Notes: generated by a model not told the origin, from the sequence alone. 64,000 nucleotides of DNA from CBDBBY01 sp965203795 (GCA_965203795.1 OZ241915.1:1550001-1614000); one strand, 5' to 3'; shown: positions 26,742 through 35,849, counted from the first letter of the stretch. Numbers and translations are program-made.

Positions 26742-27898
26742 CGGGCTACCCTGACTGCCGTAACCGCGCCGTCGGCAATTCTCAGCGCCATCGACCCTTC
26801 CCGCAAGCTAAGGGCGTCATCGCCGAACACTTCGCGTCTCCATCCGGTTAGGAGCCGTCCGCCGCCGCATCCGGCTGCGAACTGCTCCAATTCCGAGCTG
26901 GACGCAATCATGATTTGCGCGACACCAGCTTCCTGCGCCTTGGCTTTGAGCAGGACCCTCAGGAGCGCCAGCACATCGCCGTTTGCGGGCGGGCGCCTTT
27001 CCATCGCAACAGCAGCAGGCCGCTTGTCCTTCGGACATTCGATTCCGCGCTTGACCGCGCCCAGAATCTTGTCGGCCACATCGCCTCGCCTGCATTGCCC
27101 CGGCAGGAATCGCAGTTCCCCGAGCTGGCTGCGGCTTCCCGGCTTGGCCGAGGCGAGTTCCACGATGGCCTCGTCCCGGAACACCCGGCCTCTCGGAACA
27201 TTTTCCTTGCGGGCCGTCTCCTCCCGGTACCGCGCGAGCTCGCGAACGACAGACAGGAATTCGGGGGACCTGTTTTTCGTGCGGACCCTCTTCCACGCCT
27301 CACCCGGATCATGAACGTACAGATCCGGGTTCAGCAGCTCTTCGAAGTATTCCTCAACCCACTCGCGCCGGTTCGAGGCCCTAAGCCGCGATTCCAGCTC
27401 GACGTATACCCGCCGCAGATGCGTGACGTCGGAAAGCGCGTACTCCGCCTGCTTCTTCGACAACGGGCGCCGGGACCAGTCGGACATCCTCGCGGACTTG
27501 TCGATGTTCGCGCCCGCGATCTCTTTCGCCAGCGTGTCGTAGCCGACCTGCTCGGGATAACCGCACGCCATCGCGGCTACCTGCGTGTCGAACAGCGGAC
27601 GCGGAAGTGCGCCTCGCAGGTTGTGGAAAATCTCAAGGTCCTGCCGGGCCGAATGGAGCACCTTCACGACGGATTCGTCCTGAAACAGTTCGAACACCGG
27701 GTCCAAGGAAAGCGCTTCGGCAAGCACATCCACCAGCACCGCGCTCTCGCCGTCCCCGGGATGGGCGATCTGGACAAGCAGCAGGCGCGGAAAGTAGGTC
27801 CGTTCCCGAGCGAACTCGGTGTCGACCGCAACAAAATCGTGCGTGCGCGCGATGCCGCAGAACTCGCTGAGTTCGGATGTGGTTCGGATGATCCTCAC
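26738..27898 (-). CDS. rnd: Ribonuclease D
   Basis: 3'-5' exoribonuclease that trims tRNA precursors and other small RNAs. The 386-residue product from GTG 27898 has the DEDDy exonuclease domain (residues about 1-170): FVAVDTEFARERTY supplies the Asp and Glu, VLHSARQDLEIF the second Asp, and YALSDVTHLRRVY the Tyr-Asp pair. Two HRDC domains follow (about 205-285 and 300-375; EFLSVVRELARYREETARKENVPRGRVFRDEAIVEL shows the first). The frame is open for 16 codons further upstream, but the family sequence begins at the GTG. Confidence 0.93.
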   Translation of the reverse strand: MRIIRTTSELSEFCGIARTHDFVAVDTEFARERTYFPRLLLVQIAHPGDGESAVLVDVLAEALSLDPVFELFQDESVVKVLHSARQDLEIFHNLRGALPRPLFDTQVAAMACGYPEQVGYDTLAKEIAGANIDKSARMSDWSRRPLSKKQAEYALSDVTHLRRVYVELESRLRASNRREWVEEYFEELLNPDLYVHDPGEAWKRVRTKNRSPEFLSVVRELARYREETARKENVPRGRVFRDEAIVELASAKPGSRSQLGELRFLPGQCRRGDVADKILGAVKRGIECPKDKRPAAVAMERRPPANGDVLALLRVLLKAKAQEAGVAQIMIASSSELEQFAAGCGGGRLLTGWRREVFGDDALSLREGSMALRIADGAVTAVRVAR

Positions 27899-27984
27899 GC
27901 GGGCATTCCAGAACCGCGCCGGGTTCTGCGAGAGTTTTCGGAGCACCCCGGACCAGCGGGGAGCCAGGCGAAGGAGAGCGGCGG

Positions 27985-28422
27985 ATGCGCTTGGTCGTCC
28001 AACGAGTCACTGCGGCGCGCGTCGAGGTGGATGGAGAAACCGCAGGGGAAATCGGCCGCGGCCTTGCCGTGCTGGCCTGCGCGATGAAGAGCGATGTCGG
28101 GCGCAATGTCGAACAGGTCGCGCGAAAACTTGTTAATTTGCGCGTGTTTAGAGACGACAGCGGCAAAATGAACAGGTCGGTGCGCGATGTCGGCGGCGCA
28201 ATCCTGCTTGTCAGCCAGTTCACGCTTGCAGCGGACGTCTCCAGCGGCAACAGGCCCGGGTTCTCTTCCGCCGCGCCGCCCGATCAAGGGAAGTCCCTTC
28301 TTGACGAGCTGACGGAAGCCGTGCGATCGGTCGGCGTTCCGGTGGAAACAGGAGTGTTCGGAGCCGAGATGGCAGTTTCGTTGGTCAACGACGGACCGGT
28401 CACGATCTGGATGGATCTCTGA
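27985..28422 (+). CDS. dtd: D-aminoacyl-tRNA deacylase
   Basis: Hydrolyses D-amino acids mistakenly attached to tRNA. The 145-residue product has the normal family length. Key pieces are MRLVVQRVTAARVEVDGE, KMNRSVRDVGGAILLVSQFTLAADV with the SQFTL active-site loop, and the C-terminal NDGPVTIWMDL carrying the Gly-cisPro chirality motif. It is divergent from rnd. A tRNA-Asn gene lies 92 bases downstream on the other strand. Confidence 0.95.
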   Translation: MRLVVQRVTAARVEVDGETAGEIGRGLAVLACAMKSDVGRNVEQVARKLVNLRVFRDDSGKMNRSVRDVGGAILLVSQFTLAADVSSGNRPGFSSAAPPDQGKSLLDELTEAVRSVGVPVETGVFGAEMAVSLVNDGPVTIWMDL

Positions 28423-28513
28423 ATTGCGCGATCTCCAGTATGCCGATGCTGAATTCACTGCCGTTGGCGGCAAGGCGCTCGGCGCGAGCAAATGCCTTGG
28501 CCGCTGATGAAAT

Positions 28514-28588
28514 TGGCTCCGGCGGCAGGATTCGAACCTGCGGCCAATTGATTAACAGTCAACTGCTCTACCACTGAGCTACGCCGGA
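28514..28588 (-). tRNA. tRNA-Asn (anticodon GTT)
   Basis: A 75-base cloverleaf with encoded CCA. The acceptor stem TCCGGCG pairs with CGCCGGA, the D arm is GCTCAGTGGTAGAGC, the anticodon loop has CTGTTAA and the T arm contains GGTTCGAATCC. Anticodon GTT reads asparagine codons. Confidence 0.95.
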
Positions 28589-28658
28589 ACGCCGCGGCAG
28601 ATAGCATAAGCCGATTTGGCAGTCTAGAAACCCGCACACGCCTTTCGTGTCCGCTGTG

Positions 28659-29588
28659 TTACGAAGCCTCATCCGAAATCAAGCGGAATCTGGCGGCAAC
28701 GGAGCGGCGGTCGGCGGAGACGACGCCCCGCGACTCCAAATCAAGAAGATGGGCGAACACATTCCTCGCGGCGGCTCCCGCAAGGCGCGGATTCAGCCGT
28801 CCGTATACTTCCGGAACGATTTCCAACGGCGTTGCCTGGCCGCGGCGAAGGGCCAGCAGGATCTGGCGTTCGCGCGATTTCCGGTGCTCGAGCAGGTAGT
28901 TCAGCAGCGTCAGCCCATCGCCGTGTACGCCGCCATGACCGGGGAAAACCTTCCGCTGCCCTCTGCGAATCAGCTTTTCCGTCGACGCCATGTAGGCCGC
29001 CATGTCGCCTTCCGGCGGCGAAACCACCGAAGTTGACCAGCTCATCGCGTGATCGCCGGAAAACAGCAGGCCCCGCTCCTTCCAGTCGAAACAAATGTGG
29101 CTCCAGAAATGCCCCGGTGTCCAAACCGCTTCCAGCTCCCACCCTTCGCCCTTGATGGTTTCGCCGTCGCCAACGCGCGCGTCAGGCTCGAATTCGGCAT
29201 CGACGCCTTCGCCCGGCTCTCCGGGCGGCGCAAGCGCCGCCGGATCCGCCGCGCGCCCGTCGCGGTGGTTGCCGAACGCGACGATCTCCGCGCCGGTCGC
29301 TGACGCCAGCCTGCGCGCCAGCCCGGTATGGTCGATGTGCGCATGGGTCACCAAGATTCTGTCGACGCTGCGCCCTGCCCCGACCGCGGACAGCACTGCG
29401 TCCAGGTGCGCATCCATGTCGGGGCCGGGATCGATAACCGCAAGTTTACGGCTTCCTGCCAAATAGGTGTTCGTGCCCGTGAAGGTCAGCGGCGACGGGT
29501 TCGGGGCAACCACGCGAACGACGCCTTCGGCGACCTGCTCCGGTCTGCCGGCCTCCGGGTTGAAATCCGTGGACAGAGGCTCCTTCAC
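28659..29588 (-). CDS. MBL-fold metallo-hydrolase, LACTB2-like
   Basis: A 309-residue metallo-beta-lactamase-fold hydrolase. The metal-binding motif is VTHAHIDHTG near residue 83, with further ligands in TPGHFWSHICF and LLFSGDHAMSW and a late His in VFPGHGG. The C-terminal 90 residues (LLEHRKSRERQILLAL and GAAARNVFAHLLDLESRGVV) form the winged-helix-like tail of the LACTB2 group, whose characterised member is an RNA endonuclease. The substrate of this protein is not known. It is divergent from the histidine kinase gene, with 46 bases between the starts. Confidence 0.88.
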   Translation of the reverse strand: MKEPLSTDFNPEAGRPEQVAEGVVRVVAPNPSPLTFTGTNTYLAGSRKLAVIDPGPDMDAHLDAVLSAVGAGRSVDRILVTHAHIDHTGLARRLASATGAEIVAFGNHRDGRAADPAALAPPGEPGEGVDAEFEPDARVGDGETIKGEGWELEAVWTPGHFWSHICFDWKERGLLFSGDHAMSWSTSVVSPPEGDMAAYMASTEKLIRRGQRKVFPGHGGVHGDGLTLLNYLLEHRKSRERQILLALRRGQATPLEIVPEVYGRLNPRLAGAAARNVFAHLLDLESRGVVSADRRSVAARFRLISDEAS

Positions 29589-29634
29589 AATTGCAATCCT
29601 TGCGCGAGGCCGAACGCAATCCTACGATTCCCGC

Positions 29635-30999
29635 ATGGGCTGGATATCGGCAAAGTCGCTCCTTCCTCGCGGGATCTACGGCCGCGCCGCGCTGATCCTG
29701 ATCTTTCCGGTCGTCACCCTTCAGCTCGGCGTCTCGGTGATTTTCATCCAGCGGCACTTCAACCGGGTGACCCAGCAAATGGTCGAGATCGTCGAACCGC
29801 AAATCGCGCACATACTCAAGGAAATCAACGCGTCGCAAGACGCCGAGACTGCCGCGGACCGCATCTCGAAGATTTCGGCGGACTTGAAGCTCGAAGTCGT
29901 CGTCAATCCGAACCCCGGCGAATCCGCAGGCGATCAATGGGAGTTCGACGATTTAACCGGGCGGGTGGTGATCAATGCGATGCGGTCCGGGATTCCAAGC
30001 ATAACGTCGGTCAACTTGCTCAAGAACAAAGGCGACAGCGTGGAAATCAGAGCAGCCACCAATTTCGGGGAGGCGGTTATCACGCTGGGACGGCGCACGC
30101 TTTCGCCTTCGAATCCGCACCAGCTGCTCGTGTTGATGGTAGTTTTCGGATTCCTCATGACGCTGATTGCGTTCATGTTCCTTCGGAACCAGATCCGGCC
30201 CGTCAAACGGCTTGCAAGAGCATCGGAAGCGTTCGGCAAAGGCCAGAACGTCGAGCTTGCGGTTTCCGGCGCAACCGAAGTGCGGAGCGCCGCGAATGCA
30301 TTCATCAACATGCGAAGCAGGATCATCCGACAGATCGAACAGCGAACGCTCATGCTTTCAAGCATCAGCCACGATCTCAAGACGCCCCTTACGAGGCTCC
30401 GCATAGGACTCGAATTCCTTGAGAAGACGCCGGAGACGACCGCGCTCATCGCGGATGTCGAGGAAATGAACTCCATGATCGACGAAATCCTCGAGTATGC
30501 CCGATCAGAGAAACTTGAAGAGTTCCGGCAAACGGAATTGGTTCCGTTCGTGACGGAAATCGTCGATCAGCAGCGAAAGACCGGCCATGCCGTCGAGCTT
30601 CGAATGGCTCAATCGGTCAAGGGTTTGGCGGTTTCGCTTCGCGAGCAGTCGGTGCGGCGGTCACTGGAGAACCTACTTGGCAATGCGGTTCGTCACGCCA
30701 AGATTGTGCGCCTTTCGGTCGACGCGCAAGGCGACTTGCTCCGGTTCATCGTCGAGGACAACGGCCCCGGCATACCGGACGGGCAGACGGAAGCGGCACT
30801 TCGGCCATTCGCGCGCTTGGATTCCGCGCGCAATCTTGACGTACATGCGGGCGTCGGGCTTGGACTAGCGATCGCAAAGGACATCGCAGGCAGCCACCGA
30901 GGCGAATTGACACTCAGCGCCAGCAACGAACTCGGCGGCCTCCGGGCGGAGTTCGCGCTTCGCACGTCCGATAGCACGACAAACGGTGCGTCGACGTGA
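29635..30999 (+). CDS. EnvZ-like sensor histidine kinase
   Basis: A 454-residue membrane sensor kinase. A transmembrane helix at about residues 18-36 is followed by a periplasmic domain (about 37-162) and a second helix at about 163-185. Next come a HAMP domain (RNQIRPVKRLARASEAFGKG), the phosphoacceptor helix with ISHDLKTPLTRLRIGLEFL, and an ATPase domain with the N box RRSLENLLGNAVRHA and the G boxes VEDNGPGIP and GVGLGLAIAKDIAG. The layout and H box match the EnvZ/RisS group. No response regulator gene is adjacent, which is unusual for this group. The start is ATG 29635. Confidence 0.9.
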   Translation: MGWISAKSLLPRGIYGRAALILIFPVVTLQLGVSVIFIQRHFNRVTQQMVEIVEPQIAHILKEINASQDAETAADRISKISADLKLEVVVNPNPGESAGDQWEFDDLTGRVVINAMRSGIPSITSVNLLKNKGDSVEIRAATNFGEAVITLGRRTLSPSNPHQLLVLMVVFGFLMTLIAFMFLRNQIRPVKRLARASEAFGKGQNVELAVSGATEVRSAANAFINMRSRIIRQIEQRTLMLSSISHDLKTPLTRLRIGLEFLEKTPETTALIADVEEMNSMIDEILEYARSEKLEEFRQTELVPFVTEIVDQQRKTGHAVELRMAQSVKGLAVSLREQSVRRSLENLLGNAVRHAKIVRLSVDAQGDLLRFIVEDNGPGIPDGQTEAALRPFARLDSARNLDVHAGVGLGLAIAKDIAGSHRGELTLSASNELGGLRAEFALRTSDSTTNGAST

Positions 31000-31076
31000 T
31001 CCAACAGACAGCGCAGCGATGCCAAAACGGCTACCCGGCTTGCCAGCGCGGCAGCAAAGGTCGCAACCCGAACGTG

Positions 31077-31153
31077 TGGTAGGCCCGGAGGGACTCGAAC
31101 CCCCAACCAAAGCGTTATGAGCGCTCTGCTCTAACCGATTGAGCTACAGGCCC
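31077..31153 (-). tRNA. tRNA-Ile2 (anticodon CAT, lysidine type)
   Basis: A 77-base cloverleaf with encoded CCA and anticodon CAT in loop CTCATAA. Elongator Met, initiator Met and lysidine-modified Ile2 all share this anticodon. The acceptor stem has C4-G69 and C5-G68, known recognition pairs for the lysidine synthetase TilS, so tRNA-Ile reading AUA is the best call. The first pair would be G1-U72, which is odd. It lacks the three G-C pairs in the anticodon stem typical of initiator tRNA. Confidence 0.8.
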
Positions 31154-31440
31154 AGCAGGGCATCGCGTACTGAATGCGTGCACAGCGGTCAAGCGCATGC
31201 CACGGTTCAGCAATTGTACTCTGATTGCGCATAAGAAGTTCCAGCGCGCTACTCTTTGCTCGGGGGTTCTATCGCGTGGACCAGCCAGGAAGCCAGTTCG
31301 AGCGCATTATCCTGCGAGACCTTGGCCTCAACGCTCGTCAGTGTAGTGCTCTGCTTGGATGCGCCGCGTGCGAGGCGTGTAGTAGCGGCGGCTGCGGCGG
31401 GAGCCGACCAGCGATACCTTGTTTGTGGCTGAAGTCGGCT
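31154..31440. other. Region between tRNA-Ile2 and the IS21-family element
   Basis: No supported gene. The sequence continues across the insertion into 33837 onward once the element and one target copy are removed. The joined minus-strand frame then stays open for roughly 180 codons, but I recognise no family in it, so I do not call it a gene. Confidence 0.35.
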
Positions 31441-31448
31441 TCGATGGC
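31441..31448. repeat. Left 8-bp target duplication of the IS21-family element
   Basis: TCGATGGC lies directly before the left end and is repeated at 33829-33836 after the right end. Confidence 0.8.
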
Positions 31449-31642
31449 TGTCAATAAGCTTCCTTTCTTGACCCCCTTTCGGCATCCTTTTTTGACCCCC
31501 TTGGGGGAGCCGGATTCCAAGGGGGCGCATTCGGCCCCGGCCCTCCGGCCTTGCCCCTCCGCGCTGCGCGCTCCGGGGCAAGGCCGGAGGGCCGCTTTTT
31601 CGATTTTCCGGATTTGCGCGGCGGCGCGGCTTGCGGGCCGGA

Positions 31643-32375
31643 TCAGCCTTTCGAGTGCTGCCGGAAGCGCCAGCTCCCGTTCCCGGTCTCGACGGTCCCG
31701 CAATGGTGCGCGGGCCGGTCGAGCAGGTCCGCCGCCGTCTTCCCGTCTTCGAACGCCGACGGCCATTCGGAGAACGACAGGTTGGTCGCGGCGATCACGG
31801 ACGTGCGCTCGCAGGGCGGCTCAGCAGATGGAACAGGAGCTGGCCGCCCGTCCGGGCGAAGGGCGGGCAGCCGAGCTCGTCCGGAACGACCAGGTCGCGG
31901 CGGACGAGCTGGTCCGCGAGCCGCCCCTGCCGCCCGTCCCGGACTTCCGCTTCGAGCAGGTCCGCCAGGTTCACCGTGTCGAAGAAGCGCCCGCGGGCGC
32001 CGTTCCGGATGCACCCCCCGGCACCGCCGCCGCGGGGCGGCTCTTGCCGGTGCCGGTGCCGCCGACCGGCACGGCGTTGCGCGCGCCGTCCAGGAGACCG
32101 CCTTCCGCCATCCCGCGCAGCAGCGCCTCGTCCGCGGGCGAGGCGGAGAAGTCGAAGTCCGCCGGATCCTTCGCCGACGGCAGCTTCGCGATCGTCAGCT
32201 GGCAATTCATGGACCTGGCCTTCTTGTCCGCGATCTCCGCCTCCGGCAGCTCGCCGACGATCCGCTGCGGCGGGTGGCGGCGCTCGGCGCCGGCGGACAG
32301 GATGTCGTCGCAGGCCGAGCGCATGCCGCCGAGGCCCAGCCCCGCCATCATCTCCAGAATCTCCCCGCGGCGCAT
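31643..32375 (-). pseudogene. istB: istB helper ATPase of IS21-family element, frameshifted
   Basis: Remains of the IstB ATPase that assists the IstA transposase. Frame 1 from ATG 32375 gives MRRGEILEMMAGLGLGGMRS, ADFDFSASPADEALLRGMAEGG and a Walker A region VGGTGTGKS. It then shifts to frame 2, which has GRFFDTVNLADLLEAEVRDGRQGRLADQLVRRDLVVPDELGCPPF (Walker B area). A second shift leads to frame 3, with ERTSVIAATNLSFSEWPSAFEDGKTAADLLDRPAHHC and the normal C-terminus, ending at 31643. All family parts are present in order but split over three frames. Confidence 0.85.
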
Positions 32376-32387
32376 GGGCGGATCCTC

Positions 32388-33637
32388 TCAGCCGGTCGCA
32401 GGTGCGCAGTCCGCGGCGGGCGGCAGGCCCAGCGCGAGCCGCTCCGGAACCGCGATCTCCGAAGGCGGCGGCGCCTCCCGCATGCGCGCCATGACGTTCA
32501 GGACCAGGTCCGCGCTCGCAGCGCCGCAGGCCAGTGCCTCCGCGCACGCCGCCTCCGCCGCCTCCATGCCGTCGTCCCGCGCCGCGACCAGCAGCTCCGC
32601 GAACTCCCGGCCGCCGCCTTCGCGCCCCGCCAAGAGATCCCGCATCCGGCCGGGATTCCCCTTGAGCGCCTTGACCGGCGCCCCGTTGCGCACCGCCCCC
32701 GGCTTCCTCCTGAGCACCGGAAGGCAGTGCAGGATGTCGCAGGGCCTCCCCCTTGGCGAAGCTGCGGGCATGCTCCGCGACCGTCGTTCCGTTGCGCCGG
32801 ATCTCGATCCGATCCGGCCGGACGAGAATCTCGACCTCCCGCCCTGCGGCGCCGGCGTGGACGCTGCATTGATTGCCGTCGAAGGGCACGAGGCAGGTCG
32901 ACGTCGCCGAGGCCTGCACCGCCCGGAAGGACTCGAACGGCCCCCGGAACGGCGCAAGCGAGCCGCGCTCCTCCTCGAACGCATCGAGGACGCTCCGGCC
33001 CTTCGCCTCCGGATGCCGCCGCCGCCCGGCGTCCTCGAGGCACATCGCCTCCAGACGGGCGTTGATCTCCCCGAGCGAGCCGCCCCGGAGCCGCGGCGAC
33101 AGCAGGCGCCGCCGGACATGGAACACCTGGCTCTCCACCTGGCCCTTCTCCCAGGCCGACCGGGGATTGCACGCCGAAGGCTCAACCGGATGGCGGCCGC
33201 GCATCGCCAGGAACCGCTCGTTCCAGTCGCGGTCCCCGCCCCGGCGGATCTTGCGGACAGCCGCCTTCATGCTGTCATGGATCCCGCGCCGGCAGGAGCC
33301 GCCGAAGAACGCGAACGCCCGGTTGTGCGCGTCCGCGAGCATCCCAGGCTCTCCCGGCGGCAGGGCTGAACGAACGCCATCCGGCTGTGGCAAAGGCGGA
33401 AGTGCGCCGCCCCGCCTTCACCGGCGTCCCGCCGAGCGCCGCCGTCTCGGCGCTCCAGTCGAACTGGAAGGCCTCCCCCGGATCGAACGCCAGCGGAACG
33501 TGCGCCTCCCGGGGCGCCTCCTCCGCCTTCCGCACCGTGTTCCGGGAGACCCGCCGCTTCCGCGCGATCGCCTTGATCGGAACCTTGTCCCGGAAATGAT
33601 CATTCCGGATCCCCGCAACCGTCTCCAATGCCGGCAT
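32388..33637 (-). pseudogene. istA: istA transposase of IS21-family element, frameshifted and shortened
   Basis: Remains of the IstA DDE transposase. From ATG 33637 the first frame has the helix-turn-helix VPIKAIARKRRVSRNTVRKA and then jumps to AFQFDWSAETAALGG, the start of the catalytic core with the first Asp. Some 60 or more residues that normally lie between are missing. After a frameshift near 33390 the next frame has AHNRAFAFFGGSCRRGIHDSMKAAV (second Asp) and SACNPRSAWEKGQVESQV (Glu). A second shift near 32730 leads to the C-terminal part ending at 32388. The deletion and shifts make it nonfunctional. Confidence 0.85.
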
Positions 33638-33767
33638 CCCCTTCCCGCCTCGCACTGCCCAATGCTCGATGCGGGTCCAAAATCCGCAGGGCGCCGACAG
33701 GCCGAACCAAGACAGGCTAAGCCCGCCGGCAGGGAGCCTTCGGCTCCCTCCCGCCGGGCAGGAAGGA

Positions 33768-33825
33768 GGGGTCAAAAAAGCATGCCGATCACCCCCGATA
33801 GGGGGTCAAAAAAGCATGCCGATCA
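33768..33825. repeat. Two 24-bp direct repeats at the right end of the IS21-family element
   Basis: The copies at 33768-33791 and 33802-33825 are identical and share the core GGGGTCAAAAAAGCATGCC. They correspond to the multiple transposase-binding sites at IS21-family ends. A related inverted copy is at the left end near 31473-31502. Confidence 0.8.
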
Positions 33826-33828
33826 ACA

Positions 33829-33836
33829 TCGATGGC
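33829..33836. repeat. Right 8-bp target duplication of the IS21-family element
   Basis: TCGATGGC, identical to 31441-31448, directly after the right end. Confidence 0.8.
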
Positions 33837-34105
33837 CTTGCCTACGAAGGCCTGACCGTTCTCGAAAGGCCTGCGAAGACAAATAGTTTGCCAACTTGCG
33901 CAGGACGAAACACTTGCGGGCCCGATCCAATAGTCGGTCGAATGGATGCACTCGCTGCAGCACAGATTCGGGGAATCCGCTTGCGATACCTTCGAAGCGG
34001 AAATAGCTGCAGGTGCGGGGAAGGGATTCCGGCGCCCCGGGGAGCATACCTACGGCAGAGGCTTTCCCAGGGCTCACGTCGACAATATGGTGGAAGGAGT
34101 TAGCC

Positions 34106-34834
34106 TTGTCAACTGAATTTTTTCTCCCAAAGAAACAACGACTTGAGTACATCAAGTCCATTTCGCGTGATCGCCTGAGCACCTATCTCAAAGCTGCTCA
34201 AGGCGATTCGGTCGATGCCTTGCGCATCTACTCTTGGAATACTGCCGTCAGTTCCACGTTTTACGGTCCGCTGCAAGAGTTGGAGGTGGCACTGCGCAAC
34301 AGCATTGACCGTGCGCTATCCAACCAATTCGGCTCCGATTGGTTCGACTGTCGGAAGGCCGGACTGAACGGGCATGCGCGTGGCCAGATTGCGAGAGCGA
34401 AGTCAGCAGTGGCACGCAACCAACGCAACTATGAGAAATCGCAAATTGTGGCTACCCTGTCTTTCGGGTTTTGGGTTTCGCTCCTCGATACGGGCCAAAA
34501 AGACAAAAAAGACAGACAAAGCAACAAAAACAAACAATGCAGCGGCAAACCTGCGAATTACGAAATGACCCTTTGGCGGCCGGCACTGCGGAATGCATTT
34601 CCATATTGCAAAAAACTAAAACGCCAACATGCTTACAGACCATTTTTCGAATTGCTGACTCTTAGAAACCGAATCGCGCATCATGAACCAGTTTTCAAAC
34701 GTGACCTGAAGGGTGATTTTTTGAACATTCTTAAGGTAACCAAGTGGATTTCGCCGGTAACATCGACATGGATCGAGCAGCATTATTTCGTAGACAAAGT
34801 GCTGGAAAAAAAGGATATGCGGTGGAAATTCTAG
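34106..34834 (+). CDS. Abi-family (HEPN-type) abortive infection protein
   Basis: A 242-residue protein of the Abi_2/AbiD-F type, a family that includes phage-exclusion proteins. The family order is complete: RLSTYLKAAQGDSVDALRIYSWNTAVSSTFYGPLQELEVALRNSIDRALS, then SFGFWVSLL, LWRPALRNAFPY and LLTLRNRIAHHEPVFKRDL. RNRIAHHE carries the R-x4-H motif of HEPN RNases and is the likely active site, near residue 190. The start TTG 34106 follows GGAAGGAG at good distance. Base composition is clearly AT-richer than its neighbours, including A-rich stretches around 34495-34550, suggesting transfer. No antitoxin-like partner is visible. A role in phage defence is inferred from the family. Confidence 0.82.
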   Translation: MSTEFFLPKKQRLEYIKSISRDRLSTYLKAAQGDSVDALRIYSWNTAVSSTFYGPLQELEVALRNSIDRALSNQFGSDWFDCRKAGLNGHARGQIARAKSAVARNQRNYEKSQIVATLSFGFWVSLLDTGQKDKKDRQSNKNKQCSGKPANYEMTLWRPALRNAFPYCKKLKRQHAYRPFFELLTLRNRIAHHEPVFKRDLKGDFLNILKVTKWISPVTSTWIEQHYFVDKVLEKKDMRWKF

Positions 34835-35009
34835 AGGAATGATTCCGACATTCGGCATCCGCCCTTCTGAATCTTGACCAAGCTACATCACGGCTGTTGC
34901 CTACCTCGGCCGAGGCCGACAGCGGGCGTTGCATGGCATAAAAATTTTGTTTCCAAAACCTTGTCGGGCTTGCCAGTGCCGCCCAATGCAATGGCAAAAA
35001 TGAGCGGGC

Positions 35010-35429
35010 TCAGCCTACGATTTCGATTTCCGAAAAGAAGAACGCGATTTCGCTCGCAGCGGTTCCCGGTCCGTCCGAGCCGTGAACAGAGTTTTCGGAC
35101 AACGACACGGCAAACGTCTTCCTGATCGTGCCTTCGTCGGCGTCCGCGGGATTTGTTGCCCCCATGGCCTCCCTGTTCCGTCTGATCGCGTCCTCGCCCT
35201 CAAGCACTTGGACCACGATTGGACCGGATGACATGATCTCGCAAAGCTCTGAATAGAAAGGCCGATCCTTGTGGACAGCATAGAATCTGCCTGCTTGGCC
35301 CTCGCTCAGGCGCAGCCTCTTCTGGGCAACAATCCGGAGTCCAGCCTCCTCAAGTACCGCATTGATTTTCCCGGTAAGGTTGCGCCGGGTAGCATCCGGC
35401 TTGATGATTGAGAGCGTTCTGTCCGGCAA
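35010..35429 (-). CDS. ndk: Nucleoside diphosphate kinase
   Basis: Transfers the gamma phosphate from ATP to other nucleoside diphosphates. The 139-residue product has the normal length. Hallmarks are RTLSIIKPDATRRN at the start, the nucleotide-binding region (YSELCEIMSSGPIVVQVLEGEDAIRRNREAMGATNP) and the catalytic His in ENSVHGSDG near residue 117. It starts at ATG 35429 as an isolated gene. Functionally it complements nrdJ and thyX. Confidence 0.96.
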   Translation of the reverse strand: MPDRTLSIIKPDATRRNLTGKINAVLEEAGLRIVAQKRLRLSEGQAGRFYAVHKDRPFYSELCEIMSSGPIVVQVLEGEDAIRRNREAMGATNPADADEGTIRKTFAVSLSENSVHGSDGPGTAASEIAFFFSEIEIVG

Positions 35430-35849
35430 TTTCGATCATCCTATCCCACTATTTCGTCCGCATCCGGCACTTCGCCGGGGCGGTCCACTACCACCGCACC
35501 CCTGATAGGGAAAGCGGCCGCGGACGAGAGGCATTGGCCTTAGCGCGATACCGCGCCGAACTCGTCCTCCGACCGCACGGGTTGGTCCACCTGAGCCAGA
35601 TTGGGCCGGTAGCCGAAAGCAAAGCAGGTAATTCGCCGCGTCGCTCAATGCCAGCGGCTCAGGAGGAATGCCACGCGGCGGGAGCGGCTGTCCGCTCGAA
35701 CTGGCGGTAGAGGAACAAGGAGGATTCAGCCTCCGAAACCGCTGCGGACGGCAATGCCGGGAACCTGTCGGTCGCCCGGCAGTGTGGCCGGGTTCTCAAT
35801 GTCGGAGCCCGGAGTAACAATCTTCTGCCTGTTCCTACCACTCCGCCGC
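35430..35849. other. Gene-free region upstream of ndk
   Basis: A 420-base stretch between ndk and the 415-residue protein gene, both on the minus strand. Minus-strand open pieces at 35436-35648 and 35659-35868 show no family resemblance. A short inverted repeat GGAGG/CCTCC lies around 35719-35735. I see no RNA gene. Confidence 0.4.

Larger units (their letters stand above)
31449..33828 (-). mobile_element. Decayed IS21-family insertion sequence
   Basis: A 2380-bp element bounded by TGTCAATAAGCTTCC on the left and, read inward from 33828, TGTTGATCGGCATGC on the right, with an 8-bp duplication. IS21 elements carry repeated motifs at their ends. Here a 24-bp direct repeat occurs at 33768-33791 and 33802-33825, and an inverted, slightly changed copy lies at about 31473-31502. 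It contains istA and istB on the minus strand, both broken by frameshifts, so the element cannot move by itself. Confidence 0.85.

Noticed and set aside
33837..34182. Minus-strand gene interrupted by the IS21 element
   Set aside because: The rejoined frame is open for about 180 codons but has no family resemblance, no signal peptide and weak coding character.
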